Shown: positions 33,875 through 43,994, numbered from the stretch's first letter. The stretch: 59,373 bases of DNA from Deltaproteobacteria bacterium tcs-42 (GCA_002049545.1 LLYT01000004.1:1-59373); one strand, 5' to 3'. Notes: generated by a model not told the origin, from the sequence alone. Made by a program: numbers and translations.

Positions 33875-36178
33875 CTAAATATTATCTTTCGTCTTCTCAA
33901 ATTTGATTTTTTTGCTTTCAGCCGATTCGATCAGGGTGCCTACGTCAAGGATCAGGCAAACATCACCGTCACCAAGAATAGTACAGCCCGAAACACCGGG
34001 GACATTGCCGATAAAGTCTGACAGACCCTTGATCACGGTTTGCTGTTGGCCAAGGATTTCATCAATGAACAAGCAGAAACGGGTCTCCTGTGCTTCCAGG
34101 ACAATCAGGATCCCATCGGCAAGATCCCGAGAGTCAGGTTTTTTACCCAGAATGTCATGCAGTCTGACAATCGGAAGGAAGTTGTCGCGGACCTGTGCCA
34201 GTTCATCACCATCGGGGGTGATCGTGATCTGATCCATTTCCGGGCGGTAAGCTTCAAGCATCGACAGGGTTGGAACGATACAGGTGGAAGTGCCAACCCG
34301 TACGATCATCCCATCGATAATTGCCAAGGTCAGTGGAATCCGCAGGGTTATTTTGCTCCCCTGACCGGGGGTACTGTGAACATCGATCTTTCCCTTGATT
34401 TTTTCCAGATTCTTCTTGACGACATCCATGCCGACACCACGGCCGGAAATATCGGTAATCGCCGCTGCGGTAGAAAATCCGGGGGCAAAAATCAGATTAT
34501 TGATCTGTTTGTCGGTCATGTCAGAGCCGTCACCTTCGATCAGCCCTTTGCTGATGGCTTTTTCGAGGATTTTCTCTTGATTCAAACCACGACCGTTGTC
34601 TTCGATAGTGACCCAGACTTCACCCTCTTCATGACGAGCAGCAAGTATGATGGTCCCCTTTTCTTTTTTGCCGGCAGCCAGGCGCTCGTCCGGAGTCTCC
34701 AGGCCATGATCGAGAGAGTTCCGCAGCAGGTGAACCAGCGGATCGGTAATCGTTTCTATGACCGTTTTATCAATCTCGGTCTCTTCACCAATCAGTTCCA
34801 GCTCAACTTTTTTTCCTGCCTTGACGGAGATATCGTGAACCAGGCGGATCATGCGGCGGAACAACCCTGACACCGGTATCATGCGGATCGTCATGGCCAT
34901 TTCCTGAAGTTCCCGTACCAGTTTCGACAGGTGTTGTCCCGCCTTATTGAAATTTTCCAGTTCCAGCCCTTTCAGGTCCGGATTGTGAATCAACATGTTT
35001 TCCGCAATAACCAGCTCGCCAATCAGATTGATCAGACTGTCGAGCTTGCCCAGTTCAACGCGAATATCCTGCCGTTTCGCCGGGGTTTTTGTCCTCGCTG
35101 CCGGTTTGGCTGCGGCCTTGGATTTTTTGATGGTATCTTGCTGTTTTTTCAGTGCCTGGTCGACTTGTTGCGTAGATGCGGTCCCCTGTTCAACCAGAAT
35201 CTCTCCCACTGGTTTTTTCTGGGTTTGAGCCGCCCTGGAAACAGATTCGTTTTCAACGCCCTCTTCAACCAGAAAATCACCCAGCCGTGGGGCGATAATG
35301 GCTTGCAGGTCACTTAAGTGCTGGTCAAGGTTTTCAACGGTGTCATCTTTGCCGTCAGAAATATTATTGACAGCTTGTTGCAGCACATCAAGGGAAGCTA
35401 ACAGCCGGTTTGCAGGGTCATCCACCGCTAAGCTTGATCCCGATTTGACGCGATCAAGGATATTTTCCATCTGGTGGCTGAGTTTTTCAATCTGTGAAAA
35501 ACCAAAGAAGCCACAATTGCCTTTGAAGCTATGGATATTGCGGAAAATATCGCCAACGGAATCTGTGTCGTCGGGATTTTCACCCCAGGCGAGCAAGCCC
35601 TGTTCGGTATTTTGCAGCAGCTCGTTTCCCTCCTGAACAAAGCTTTGGCGCATCTCGTCGGTGATTTCCATTTGCAGGGAATCTGGTTCGGCAGCCGGTT
35701 GTGCCGCCGGGGGTTCCGGCTCTGCCGGGGTGGTTTCTTCAACCGCCTCAGCTTGAGGTTCACCGCCCCCTTTGGCGAGGGTCATCGCTTGATGAAGTTG
35801 TTCCGATATGTCATCGGCAGGGGCAACCATTGCATCATCGTTATAATCACTTTCGATCATATCGAGGGCTTCTTTTGCAAAGTCGCAAGCGGCGCACAGC
35901 AGGGTGACATGGTTGCCAGCCAGCTCAATCTCATCGTTACGGATCATGTCAAGCAAGTTCTCGGCAGCATGAGCGACCCGTGTCATGTGGTCAAATTCGA
36001 GGAACCCGGCACTCCCTTTCATCGAATGGAAGAGGCGGAAGATCGCATTGATTGTGTCAGAATCGCTGTTCTGACCCAGTTCAATGATTGCCGGTTCCAG
36101 CTGCTCAATCATGTCGCGGCTTTCGGTGGCAAACTCCTGAATAATTTCAATCTGGTCGTCGTCGAGGGGCATACTCAT
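33875..36178 (-). CDS. cheA: Chemotaxis histidine kinase CheA with two Hpt domains
   Basis: A 767-residue kinase. Two phosphotransfer domains are visible, with H51 in FHSMKGSAGFLEF and H216 in IHSFKGNCGFFGF. Residues about 298-347 form a tandem RLGDFLVEEG / VGEILVEQG repeat resembling MshEN-type c-di-GMP motifs. Then come dimerisation (VELGKLDSLINLIGELVIAE), the ATPase (HLLRNSLDHGLETPDERL, DNGRGLNQEK, ISGRGVGMDVVKKN) and a C-terminal CheW-like domain. The Lys/Ala-rich 348-365 is a linker. No separate P2 CheY-docking domain is recognised. First gene of the block after the receptor gene. Confidence 0.92.
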   Translation of the reverse strand: MSMPLDDDQIEIIQEFATESRDMIEQLEPAIIELGQNSDSDTINAIFRLFHSMKGSAGFLEFDHMTRVAHAAENLLDMIRNDEIELAGNHVTLLCAACDFAKEALDMIESDYNDDAMVAPADDISEQLHQAMTLAKGGGEPQAEAVEETTPAEPEPPAAQPAAEPDSLQMEITDEMRQSFVQEGNELLQNTEQGLLAWGENPDDTDSVGDIFRNIHSFKGNCGFFGFSQIEKLSHQMENILDRVKSGSSLAVDDPANRLLASLDVLQQAVNNISDGKDDTVENLDQHLSDLQAIIAPRLGDFLVEEGVENESVSRAAQTQKKPVGEILVEQGTASTQQVDQALKKQQDTIKKSKAAAKPAARTKTPAKRQDIRVELGKLDSLINLIGELVIAENMLIHNPDLKGLELENFNKAGQHLSKLVRELQEMAMTIRMIPVSGLFRRMIRLVHDISVKAGKKVELELIGEETEIDKTVIETITDPLVHLLRNSLDHGLETPDERLAAGKKEKGTIILAARHEEGEVWVTIEDNGRGLNQEKILEKAISKGLIEGDGSDMTDKQINNLIFAPGFSTAAAITDISGRGVGMDVVKKNLEKIKGKIDVHSTPGQGSKITLRIPLTLAIIDGMIVRVGTSTCIVPTLSMLEAYRPEMDQITITPDGDELAQVRDNFLPIVRLHDILGKKPDSRDLADGILIVLEAQETRFCLFIDEILGQQQTVIKGLSDFIGNVPGVSGCTILGDGDVCLILDVGTLIESAESKKIKFEKTKDNI

Positions 36179-36312
36179 CGCAGATCCTCAAAAGGTTAGA
36201 TTTGTTGATGTTTTAATCAGCTTTGCGAATACAAATTAATTATACTAAACAAATAAATAAAATCAAAGAGAAAAATTGTTTTGTGAAATTATTTTTATGC
36301 TGGCAGCAACCA

Positions 36313-36359
36313 TTTGTGCCCCTATGGACAGGAATTGTGGAACTCCATCGGGGCACAAA
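36313..36359. repeat. 15-bp inverted repeat between receptor and cheA genes
   Basis: TTTGTGCCCCTATGG and CCATCGGGGCACAAA form a 15-pair stem with one mismatch. It lies 29 bases after the stop of the CZB/hemerythrin receptor gene. It lacks a T-run in either direction and may partly terminate or process the receptor message. Confidence 0.65.
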
Positions 36360-36387
36360 TTCTCCAATGTTGCTCGGTTTGCTGATG

Positions 36388-38583
36388 TTACCGATTTTGC
36401 AGATATATCCCGTAGCCGTCGCGATCCTGGTTTTCAATATGACTGATCAACCAATCTTTCAAGAAATTATAGATGTCGGATGGTGGCAGCCGTTCTCCCG
36501 ATTTGAGTTTTTCAGCATAAGCGCCGACTTTCTCGACAAAGTTTTTATGGATTTGCTGATGAGCTTCGAGATCTGGATAGTTGTTCTTGCGCATCAGGTC
36601 TTCTTCAGAACGGAAGTGGGTCACAGTATAGTTCACAAGTTCATCAACGACGCCGGAGAGGACCATTCTGTCGCCACCATCCTTCATGCAGCTGAAGAGT
36701 TGATTAATCAGTTCGACCAGGCGGCGGTGTTGTTGATCCATGAGGGTGACGCCGGTATTGTAACTATCCTTCCATTGAAGAGCTGCGCCGTTTTTATTGG
36801 GGGTGGTCGGTTGGGGCGACATATTTCCCCACCCCCCTGCATTGTCCTGTGCCGGCAAAGAAAGCTGCGCTGCTGGAGTTGGGGAATAGCCCTGATGAGA
36901 CGAGCCTTTGAGCCTGAAACGGCTGAGTTGATGTTTTAATTCAGCTGCCTGGCTGGAGAGTTCTTCACTGGTTGCGGCACTCTCTTCAGCGCTGGCGGTG
37001 TTCTGTTGAATCACCTGATCAATCTGTTGCATGCCGGTGTTGACCTGGGCAATCCCTTGTGCCTGTTCATTGCTGGAAACGGCAATTTCTCCAATCAAAT
37101 CAGACACCTTGGCGATTGAACCGACAATTTCTTCGAGGGCGTCTGCGGTGCGTTCGGCGATCCTGGTGCCGTTGCCGGCCTTTTCGATTGAGCCCTCAAT
37201 CAGTTCCGCAGTTTCTGAAGCGGCTTTGGCACTACGCGCTGCCAGATTACGGACTTCTTCTGCAACCACGGCAAAGCCTTTACCATGTTGACCGGCGCGA
37301 GCGGCTTCAACAGCAGCATTAAGAGCTAACAGATTGGTCTGGAAGGCTATCTCATCAATAACTTTGATGATTTTTCCAATATCCTGACCAGCAGCGTTTA
37401 TTTCCCCCATGGCGCTGATCATCTCAGCCATTCGCTCACTGCCATCATTTGCCGCCGTGCTGGCATTGGTCGATAATTGATTGGCCTGCTGGGCATGTTC
37501 GCTGCTGGTGTTGGTCTGGCCACCTATTTCGTTCATCGAGCTGCTGATTTCTTCAACCGATGCTGCCGACTGCGCCGCGCCATCTGACAGGCTCACAGCA
37601 GATTCACTCACCTGTGAGCTCCCCGCATCAATCTGTTCGCTGGCACTTTGGATCTGCAGCATAATCTGGTTAAGGTCCTCACCTAATTTTTTTAAACTTC
37701 CACGCAGCTGATCCCGGTTGTCACGTGGATGAATCTCGAATGTCAGATCACCATTGGCGAGTTTCTGCAAGGAATCGACCACTTCATTGTTTAGCGAGTC
37801 GGCAAAACGATCCATGGTCTTTGCCAGTTGACCAATCTCGTCTTGACGCTCCATGTGCAGACGTGTATCGAGATGTCCGTTTTCAAGATCTTCGATCATT
37901 GTGACAGTTTTCTTCATCGGTGCAGTCATGGAGCGGCTGATGAAAAAAGCCAAGACAGCGCCGATCAATAGTGCGATGACACCGAGGATGGTGGCCCCTG
38001 TTCGGGTACTGTTGGCGGCAGCAATCATTTCGCTGTCGGTCATAATATGTTGCTTGGATATCTCGACGATTTCATCCAGGATCGCGCCGATTTTCTTCAG
38101 GTTAACAGTGGTTTGTTGTTTATAAATGGCCTCAGCCTCAGCCTCAGCCTCGGCCTCGGAGTTGACCGGATTGGATGGACTGAAGACCGCTTTGATTTTT
38201 GCGCCGGAGGCGTGCATAAGTCGGTGGGGTTCTTCAAGTGCTTGTAGTTGTGCCTTGATTTCAGGCAGAACCTCTTCAGCATGTTGGCGCCCTTCTCCGT
38301 AATACCACTTGCCAAGAGCGCAGGTTTTGTGATCCAGCTTTACTTTCAGCTCGGTGATTGCGGGATCATCAAGAAAATTGCGAACTTTATGTGCCCACTT
38401 GAGATGCTTGTTTTCCAGGGAAATCAGAGCGGAACGAATTTTGTTGCCGTCAGAAACCTCGATACCATTATTGCTGGTGGTTGTCAGGCCAAAGATACAC
38501 CAGAGCAGGATCGCCAGAAGTAGTGCAAGAATGGTCCCGGAAAGGAGCATCATTTTGGTTGCGATTTTTAGATTGTTGAACAT
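36388..38583 (-). CDS. Chemoreceptor with CZB and C-terminal hemerythrin domains
   Basis: A 731-residue methyl-accepting protein. TM1 is residues about 10-35. A CZB-type zinc-binding pattern follows: H60 (HLKW), C88 (CALGKWYY), H120 and H124 (HRLMH), matching Hxx[W]..CxLGxW..HxxxH. TM2, HAMP and the signalling hairpin ([21 protein letters not shown]) follow. Residues about 600-731 are bacteriohemerythrin with all ligands: DQQH, THFRSEE, AHQQIH, SHIENQD. Hemerythrin chemoreceptors such as DcrH of Desulfovibrio sense oxygen; CZB responds to zinc or oxidants. An (EA)n run at 143-152 is coded by a six-base microsatellite. Heads the chemotaxis cluster. Confidence 0.9.
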   Translation of the reverse strand: MFNNLKIATKMMLLSGTILALLLAILLWCIFGLTTTSNNGIEVSDGNKIRSALISLENKHLKWAHKVRNFLDDPAITELKVKLDHKTCALGKWYYGEGRQHAEEVLPEIKAQLQALEEPHRLMHASGAKIKAVFSPSNPVNSEAEAEAEAEAIYKQQTTVNLKKIGAILDEIVEISKQHIMTDSEMIAAANSTRTGATILGVIALLIGAVLAFFISRSMTAPMKKTVTMIEDLENGHLDTRLHMERQDEIGQLAKTMDRFADSLNNEVVDSLQKLANGDLTFEIHPRDNRDQLRGSLKKLGEDLNQIMLQIQSASEQIDAGSSQVSESAVSLSDGAAQSAASVEEISSSMNEIGGQTNTSSEHAQQANQLSTNASTAANDGSERMAEMISAMGEINAAGQDIGKIIKVIDEIAFQTNLLALNAAVEAARAGQHGKGFAVVAEEVRNLAARSAKAASETAELIEGSIEKAGNGTRIAERTADALEEIVGSIAKVSDLIGEIAVSSNEQAQGIAQVNTGMQQIDQVIQQNTASAEESAATSEELSSQAAELKHQLSRFRLKGSSHQGYSPTPAAQLSLPAQDNAGGWGNMSPQPTTPNKNGAALQWKDSYNTGVTLMDQQHRRLVELINQLFSCMKDGGDRMVLSGVVDELVNYTVTHFRSEEDLMRKNNYPDLEAHQQIHKNFVEKVGAYAEKLKSGERLPPSDIYNFLKDWLISHIENQDRDGYGIYLQNR

Positions 38584-38682
38584 TTGAACCTCCGAAGTAG
38601 CATATTAAAAACTTGCCATATACTATACATGGCAGGAAGTCAATGTCAATACGCTAATTGATTGATATTAAGATTGCGGTGA

Positions 38683-38717
38683 CGAAAAAGCGGGGGAACA
38701 CCTTTGTGTCCCCCCGC
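38683..38717 (-). terminator. Rho-independent terminator
   Basis: GCGGGGGGACAC / GTGTTCCCCCGC (one mismatch, four-base loop), followed on the minus strand by CTTTTTCG. It would end transcripts of the heme-c chemoreceptor gene at 38905-40653. Confidence 0.75.
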
Positions 38718-38743
38718 TCCGGTTAAGCGTCGCTATCAGCCAA

Positions 38744-38895
38744 TGATGAACTCGCAAAAAAGCATTGGATGGCTAAGCAAAAATTTCGTCCTACAAGGCT
38801 TGGTGGTTTTTCGGGGGCGAAGGCCTACATCTTGTAGGTCGAGGTCCTGAAAAACCAGCATAACGCCGTAGGGCGGACTTTTTGCGACGCCATCA
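38744..38895. repeat. MITE-like structured element containing dispersed repeat, copy 4
   Basis: The ends TGATGAACTCGCAAAAAA and CTTTTTGCGACGCCATCA are imperfect inverted repeats. Inside are paired arms CCTACAAG/CTTGTAGG and GGTTTTTCGGG / CCTGAAAAACC. The left 44 bases are the inverted form of the repeat at 9971. About 150 bases, no coding capacity. It looks like a small non-autonomous element or a folded RNA. Confidence 0.7.
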
Positions 38896-38904
38896 GCAAA
38901 TAAT

Positions 38905-40653
38905 TTACCAGCCACTGTGACTCCCGGGGAGTTGTGGGACTGGAGATGGGCTACTGAACCCGGGCGATGATTTCAGTTTAAAGCGCCCCAGTTGATTTCT
39001 CAGCTCTGCCGCCTGACTGGATAGCTCTTCGCTGGTTGCCGCACTTTCTTCAGCGCTGGCGGTGTTCTGCTGAATGACCTGGTCGATCTGTTGCATGCCG
39101 ATATTGACCTGGGCAAGCCCCTGCGCCTGCTCATTACTTGAAGCGGCAATCTCGCCAATCAGATCGGTGACCTTCCCGATTGAACCGACGATCTCTTCCA
39201 GCGCTTCGGCAGTGCGTTCAGCGATTTGGGTGCCGTTACTGGTTTTTTCGACCGATCCTTCAATCAACTCTGCTGTTTCAGCGGCCGCTTTGGCGCTTCG
39301 TGCGGCCAGGTTGCGGACTTCCTCGGCGACGACGGCGAAGCCTTTACCGTGTTGACCGGCGCGAGCTGCTTCGACGGCGGCGTTGAGAGCGAGGAGGTTG
39401 GTCTGGAAAGCAATCTCATCGATGACCTTGATGATTTTACTGATGTTCTGCCCCGCTTCATTGATCTCGCTCATCGCAGTAATCATTTCGGACATTCGCT
39501 CACTACCAGCATCGGCCGCGGTGCGTGCGGAGGTTGATAGCTGGTTGGCCTGTTGAGCATTTTCAGCACTGGTGTTGGTTTGACTGCCAATTTCGTTCAT
39601 CGTACTACTGATTTCTTCAACCGATGCTGCCGATTGCGCTGCTCCGTCAGAAAGTATTTGGGCCGAATCGCTCACCTGAGAACTGCCACTGTCAATCTGT
39701 TGTCCGGCGGTTTGAAGCCCGGAAACCATCTGGCTCAAGTCTTCACCTAGTTTTTTGATGGCATGGCGCAAGGTATCGTGATCATCGTGTGGGGTGATCT
39801 CAAAGGTGAGGTCTCCATTGGCCAGTTGCTGCAGTGGGCCGACAATGTCAGTTTGCAGGCTCTCGGCAAGACCATCAAGAGTCCGGGCAGTATCGCCCAA
39901 TTCATCCTGTTGGGTCAGTTTCAGGCGGCGGTTCAGGTGGCCACTGCCGATTTCGGTCAGAACTGTTTTGACTTTGCCGATGGGGGTAACGATCAATTTT
40001 CGCAACATGAAAAATAGTGCCAGCCAGGAAATAACGATGCTGAGCAGTCCCATCCCCAGGTTGCTGATCATACTTTTGCTGCTGGCCGCAGCCAGCGCCT
40101 GATCCTGTTGAGCTTGTTTTTTCTGCAGGTTGGCCAGGCTGAAATCGAGATAGAGAACACCGGCCAGACTGCCGGGTTCGACATCAAAGTGACACTCCAT
40201 ACATTTTTGTTCATAGGAGTGAGAGTGGGCGATGAAAAATGAGTCGGACGTCTCTTTTTCGATACTTATTTTTTCATCTTGGCTGGTGATGTTGATCTGC
40301 GATTGTTTTTGCCCCAGTTGATCCTTTTTGCTCGAATATGCGGTGATCCCCTGTGGGTTGACCAGTCCAACCTCCAACACTCCGGGGACTTCCCCCAGGC
40401 CGGTTATCAATTCATCAAACACATCCATTTCGCCCCGTTCCAGAGACCCCTTTGTACCGATTTCCAACGACTTGAAGATGCCATGTGCCTCGTTAAGTAC
40501 TCCGCTATGGATAGCTTTGATCGACTCTTTCTGCTGGGTATGCAGAAGGCTGCGTGACTGGAGGGCAGCGACAGTAAAGCTGATACCGAGAATGATCAGC
40601 AGAATGACGATCAGAGCCCCACCGATTTTGCTTTGGATGGTGTTCAGTTTCAT
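38905..40653 (-). CDS. Chemoreceptor with periplasmic heme-c binding sensor domain
   Basis: A 582-residue receptor. TM1 is residues about 10-32 and TM2 about 198-222. The periplasmic domain (about 33-197) contains C151-M-E-C-H155, a CxxCH heme c attachment motif, in [17 protein letters not shown] and the signalling domain ([20 protein letters not shown]) follow. Similar heme-c PAS-like sensors are known in Geobacter chemoreceptors, where they respond to redox state. Transcribed alone; its terminator lies at 38683. The C-terminus (LPGSHSGW) has no pentapeptide tether. Confidence 0.9.
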   Translation of the reverse strand: MKLNTIQSKIGGALIVILLIILGISFTVAALQSRSLLHTQQKESIKAIHSGVLNEAHGIFKSLEIGTKGSLERGEMDVFDELITGLGEVPGVLEVGLVNPQGITAYSSKKDQLGQKQSQINITSQDEKISIEKETSDSFFIAHSHSYEQKCMECHFDVEPGSLAGVLYLDFSLANLQKKQAQQDQALAAASSKSMISNLGMGLLSIVISWLALFFMLRKLIVTPIGKVKTVLTEIGSGHLNRRLKLTQQDELGDTARTLDGLAESLQTDIVGPLQQLANGDLTFEITPHDDHDTLRHAIKKLGEDLSQMVSGLQTAGQQIDSGSSQVSDSAQILSDGAAQSAASVEEISSTMNEIGSQTNTSAENAQQANQLSTSARTAADAGSERMSEMITAMSEINEAGQNISKIIKVIDEIAFQTNLLALNAAVEAARAGQHGKGFAVVAEEVRNLAARSAKAAAETAELIEGSVEKTSNGTQIAERTAEALEEIVGSIGKVTDLIGEIAASSNEQAQGLAQVNIGMQQIDQVIQQNTASAEESAATSEELSSQAAELRNQLGRFKLKSSPGFSSPSPVPQLPGSHSGW

Positions 40654-40799
40654 AATAGCCTCTTGAGGGTGAGAAAGTGTTCCATACAGGGTTAATAATG
40701 GATATCGGGAGGAATTATAGCAGGAGAGGACTGGAATGGCAACAATTTAATTTAAATTATTTAATTATGGAATATATATATTTAGATGTATGAATAGCC

Positions 40800-41085
40800 C
40801 TATGCAGGCTTTTTGCGCCGCTTTTTCTTCCGATGCCGTTTACGCGGTTGATGTAATGGGGCTTTCTCCGTTTGAGAGCGATGAATGGCCTGGCTCCAAT
40901 CTTCTGATATCAAAATCTTTGGGTTGACGACCCAGCAACAGGTCACGAACGCTACCGCCTACCAGGTAGGCCTTATAGCCATGTCGATGCAAGCGACGTA
41001 GAACTTTTAACGTGTCGGGATCGATCTGTTTACGGGAGATACAATGTTGATCACGGGGGATGATGGTTGGTGTTTTTTTGCTCAT
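40800..41085 (-). pseudogene. pcnB: Poly(A) polymerase PcnB, internal deletion remnant
   Basis: The frame from ATG 41085 reads the PcnB N-terminus: [20 protein letters not shown] and [19 protein letters not shown] with KDFDI. It then leaves the family pattern. In another frame the C-terminal tail follows at once: [15 protein letters not shown] and a long basic run ending KKKRRKKPA with TAG at 40800-40802, as in PcnB tails. The join is near 40905 (ATATCAGAAGATTGG). About 300 central codons, including the second and third catalytic aspartate region and the RNA-binding part, are missing. It is a deletion scar, not a working enzyme. Confidence 0.8.
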
Positions 41086-41134
41086 GATTGCTCGTAGAAT
41101 GGGGTTGAAATCTGCTGGACTATAGCAGATTATA

Positions 41135-41176
41135 CTTTGCATAGCCATCCAATGCTTTTTTGCGCGGAGCTCATCC
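41135..41176 (+). repeat. Dispersed repeat, copy 5
   Basis: ACTTTGCATAGCCATCCAAT, T-run and GCGCGGAGCTCATCC. It lies in the miaA leader, just upstream of its ribosome site, and next to the pcnB remnant. Confidence 0.75.
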
Positions 41177-41207
41177 AAAAAACAATAAGCAGGAGGATAT
41201 TGGACTG

Positions 41208-42119
41208 ATGCAAAACCGATACAATCTACTGGTGATCCTGGGGGCAACTGCCGGGGGAAAGACCGGCCTGGCGGTCAAGGTTGCGACCCGGTTTGATGGC
41301 GAAATTATCTCGGCCGATTCGCGTCAGGTCTATCGGGGGATGGATCTGGGGACGGGGAAAGACCTGGAAGAGTACGGGGAGGTCCCCTACCATCTGATCG
41401 ATATCGCCGAACCGGGGAGTGAGTACAATGTTTTTCAGTTTCAACGCGATTGTTTTGACAGTATCGAAACGATCTGGCAGCGGCAGAGGTTGCCGATACT
41501 CTGTGGCGGTACCGGCATGTACCTTGACGCGGTGTTAAGTGGCTATCGGTTGGTCGCCGTTCCGCCCGATCAACAACTGCGGGATGAACTGGAGCTGTTC
41601 AGCGACAATGCGCTGCAGCAGAAATTGCTGCAACTTAAACCCGATCAGCATAACCGTACCGATCTGGAACAGCGCGAACGGCTGATTCGGGCGATAGAAA
41701 TTGCTGTGGGTGAGCAAGCTGCGGAGCAGGATTTACCCCCTTTAGCCGAAATAACTCCCCTGGTTTTTGGGATTAAATGGCCGCGTGAGGTCTTGCGCAA
41801 ACGGATAGCGGTGCGGTTACGCCAACGTTTTGAAGCGGGAATGATTGATGAAGTGCAGCAATTACATGATGCTGGAGTCCCCTGGGAAAAGCTCGAATTT
41901 TATGGCCTGGAATATCGCCTGATTGCTCAATATCTGCAGGGGAAGTTGAATCGTAATGATATGGGGCAGAAACTGCGGAGTGCCATCGGCCAGTTTGCCA
42001 AACGGCAGGAGACGTTTTTTCGGCGGATGGAAAAGCGGGGGGTGGAAATTCGCTGGCTGGATGGGGAGGGGGATGTTTTTGGGGAGTTGTGTGAGGTGCT
42101 GGCGTCACACGGGATTTGA
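41208..42119 (+). CDS. miaA: tRNA dimethylallyltransferase (divergent MiaA)
   Basis: A 303-residue P-loop enzyme with [36 protein letters not shown] and [12 protein letters not shown], which match the MiaA core (in MiaA the last is normally IDI-x-x-P). [19 protein letters not shown] is another MiaA block. The enzyme adds dimethylallyl to A37 of tRNAs reading UNN codons. AGGAGGA is eight bases before ATG 41208. The sequence is more divergent than normal miaA and the GTGK.. region differs, so it may be a second paralogue. The last codons lie in a repeat (see 42102). Confidence 0.82.
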   Translation: MQNRYNLLVILGATAGGKTGLAVKVATRFDGEIISADSRQVYRGMDLGTGKDLEEYGEVPYHLIDIAEPGSEYNVFQFQRDCFDSIETIWQRQRLPILCGGTGMYLDAVLSGYRLVAVPPDQQLRDELELFSDNALQQKLLQLKPDQHNRTDLEQRERLIRAIEIAVGEQAAEQDLPPLAEITPLVFGIKWPREVLRKRIAVRLRQRFEAGMIDEVQQLHDAGVPWEKLEFYGLEYRLIAQYLQGKLNRNDMGQKLRSAIGQFAKRQETFFRRMEKRGVEIRWLDGEGDVFGELCEVLASHGI

Positions 42120-42300
42120 GCTTCCACTCCCCTTTGGCTTCCGCCGGGGCGGAGTAAACTCGGGACTGTCCCCGGTTCCATCGGGGGCTGTCCCGGATGT
42201 TTACGGACTATGAGATTATGGTGATCCGCGTCGCAAAAACCTTGGGACAGCAAAACCGGGACTGTCCCCGCATGGGGGCTGTCCCAGGCTTTTGCGGGTT
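42102..42300. repeat. GGGACTGTCCCC repeat, copy A
   Basis: Begins within the miaA 3' end (GCGTCACACGG) and includes AGTAAACTCGGGACTGTCCC, GTTTACGGACTATGAGATTA and two divergent GGGACTGTCCCC arms. It shares this order with copy B at 42536-42710, which therefore duplicates the miaA stop region. Contains several short false ORFs. Confidence 0.85.
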
Positions 42301-42535
42301 AATCGGCTAAAAAGTCGCAGGGTTGCGACCCCGCACGCCGCCTTCATTTCTTTGTGCGCCCAAAGAAACGAAGCAAAGAAATGCGCCCGAACTCCTTGCC
42401 CGCCATAGCCTTCGGCGACGGCGGGTTCCCTCCGTTTCGTTACGCTTTGCAGCTCAGAAAAAAACTCGCGCCTGTTTGCACAGTCGCTCAAACATTTTTC
42501 TTCGAAACCCTGCAAAGCGCAACGAAACTCCGGCT
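42301..42535. other. Interval between repeat copies
   Basis: No gene found. It carries inverted segments such as CATTTCTTTG...CAAAGAAATG and CTTTGCAGC/CTGCAAAG-type arms, and GCAAAGAAACGAAG-like strings, a style seen in intergenic mobile palindromes of many proteobacteria. Short overlapping ORFs in all frames are not credible. Confidence 0.5.
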
Positions 42536-42710
42536 GCGTCACACGGGGTTCTAACTTCGTGTCCCCTTTGACTTTCGCCGGAGTAAACTCGGGACTGTCC
42601 CCGGTTCCATCGGGGCTGTCCCAGATGTTTACGGACTATGAGATTATGGTGATCCTCGCCGCAAAAAATGGGACAGCCCCCATGCGGGGACAGTCCCATT
42701 TTTTGCTGGT
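42536..42710. repeat. GGGACTGTCCCC repeat, copy B
   Basis: GCGTCACACGG at 42536, then AGTAAACTCGGGACTGTCCC and GTTTACGGACTATGAGATTA as in copy A. Ends with an inverted pair around GGGACAGCCCCCATGCGGGG flanked by AAAAAATGGGACAG / CTGTCCCATTTTTT. The latter is a strong hairpin with a T-rich side just before the glycosyltransferase gene. Confidence 0.85.
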
Positions 42711-42740
42711 ATCCGTTCTTAAACCATTCTCGGCATTGAT

Positions 42741-43994
42741 ATGAACAAACAACTGCAAAAATATCTAAAAAATCGAGCTGCCCTCTCCCCCTGGCAGCTC
42801 GAAGGCTCCAGCCGAACTGATTTTGCTGCCGCAATTATTATCCCCGCCTTGGCAGAGAGGATGGACCTTCCAGCAACGCTCGAAAGTCTCTGTCTCAATC
42901 CATCCGTTTATCTTGCGCAAACTCTGGTGGTCATCGTCATCAATAACCGAGTCGATATTCCTGCAGATCAGTATTCTGATAATCAGGAGACGATCAATTG
43001 GCTGCGATCAAATCCTTATCCACAACTCAATCTTGCCTGGATTGATGCCAGTTCTTCCGGACTCGAACTTCCGGCAAAAGAGGGTGTGGGTTTGGCGCGT
43101 AAAATTGGTTTTGATGCAAGTCTGGAATGGCTCGATTGGAAAATCTCTCCATTATTGATTTCCCTGGATGCCGATACCCGCGTAGACGGCGATTATCTCT
43201 CAACCATTTTTGACCATTTCAGGATCAATACAAATCGGGCAGCGGTGATTCCATTCCGGCACCAATTCGGGTCAGACCCAGAGCAGGAAATAGCCATCCG
43301 CCATTATGAACTCTACCTGCGCAGCTACCTTTTTGGTTTGCGGCTGGCAGGTTCTCCTTATGCTTATCACAGTATTGGCAGTACGTTGGCGTGTTCGGCA
43401 GAGGCTTACATCAAGGCGGGGGGGATGAATCGACGTTGTGGTGGGGAGGATTTCTACTTTCTCCAGCAACTGACAAAAACATCGGGAACTGGAATGGTTG
43501 ACGGGACAGTGGTACGACCTTCGCCCCGTTTTTCCAATCGGGTTCCGTTTGGAACCGGCAAGGCAGTTCAGGGCCAGGTGGAGGAGGGGACAGCATTGTT
43601 CCACTTTGTCCCCGTTGTCGGGTTTCAAATCCTCAAAAAGTGGTTTGCGCTTATTGCTTCTCAGTGGGATCATTCTGCTGAGCAAATCAGTTTGCAGGTA
43701 TTGAATATTTCACCGGTATTACATGAGTTTCTGGCTGAGATTAATTTTGATCAGGTCTGGAAGAAACTGCAGAACAATCATTCTTCCAGGGAACAGCGAC
43801 TGGCCGCTTTTCACGACTGGTTTGATGCTTTGCGAACCCGCCAGTTGTTGACCCGTGTTGAGACTGATTCAGTGGACTCTGCTGAACAAATTGTTGCAGA
43901 GTTATTGAAGTGGGGTGGGTATGCTGAAATTGAGAAACAGGCTGATCAATTGAGGTTGTTGGAGGGCTTGCAGGGGGTGGCAGGGACCAGTTAG
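42741..43994 (+). CDS. GT-A family glycosyltransferase (GT2-like)
   Basis: A 417-residue protein with an N-terminal GT-A type fold: AAIIIPALAERMDLPATLESL (first strand/helix), LLISLDADTRVDGDYL (DxD, metal/nucleotide-sugar binding) and GGMNRRCGGEDFYFLQQL (the GGED of GT2-like enzymes). The C-terminal 130 residues are alpha-helical with no membrane helices, so it acts in the cytoplasm or at the inner face. ATG lies 30 bases after repeat B. The donor and acceptor are unknown; no polysaccharide genes adjoin. The stop codon starts a long palindrome. Confidence 0.72.
   Translation: MNKQLQKYLKNRAALSPWQLEGSSRTDFAAAIIIPALAERMDLPATLESLCLNPSVYLAQTLVVIVINNRVDIPADQYSDNQETINWLRSNPYPQLNLAWIDASSSGLELPAKEGVGLARKIGFDASLEWLDWKISPLLISLDADTRVDGDYLSTIFDHFRINTNRAAVIPFRHQFGSDPEQEIAIRHYELYLRSYLFGLRLAGSPYAYHSIGSTLACSAEAYIKAGGMNRRCGGEDFYFLQQLTKTSGTGMVDGTVVRPSPRFSNRVPFGTGKAVQGQVEEGTALFHFVPVVGFQILKKWFALIASQWDHSAEQISLQVLNISPVLHEFLAEINFDQVWKKLQNNHSSREQRLAAFHDWFDALRTRQLLTRVETDSVDSAEQIVAELLKWGGYAEIEKQADQLRLLEGLQGVAGTS

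Noticed and set aside
42216-42834. Several overlapping ORFs of 66-126 residues
   Set aside because: All lie in the GGGACTGTCCCC palindromic repeats and share repeated segments; no family motif or ribosome site.
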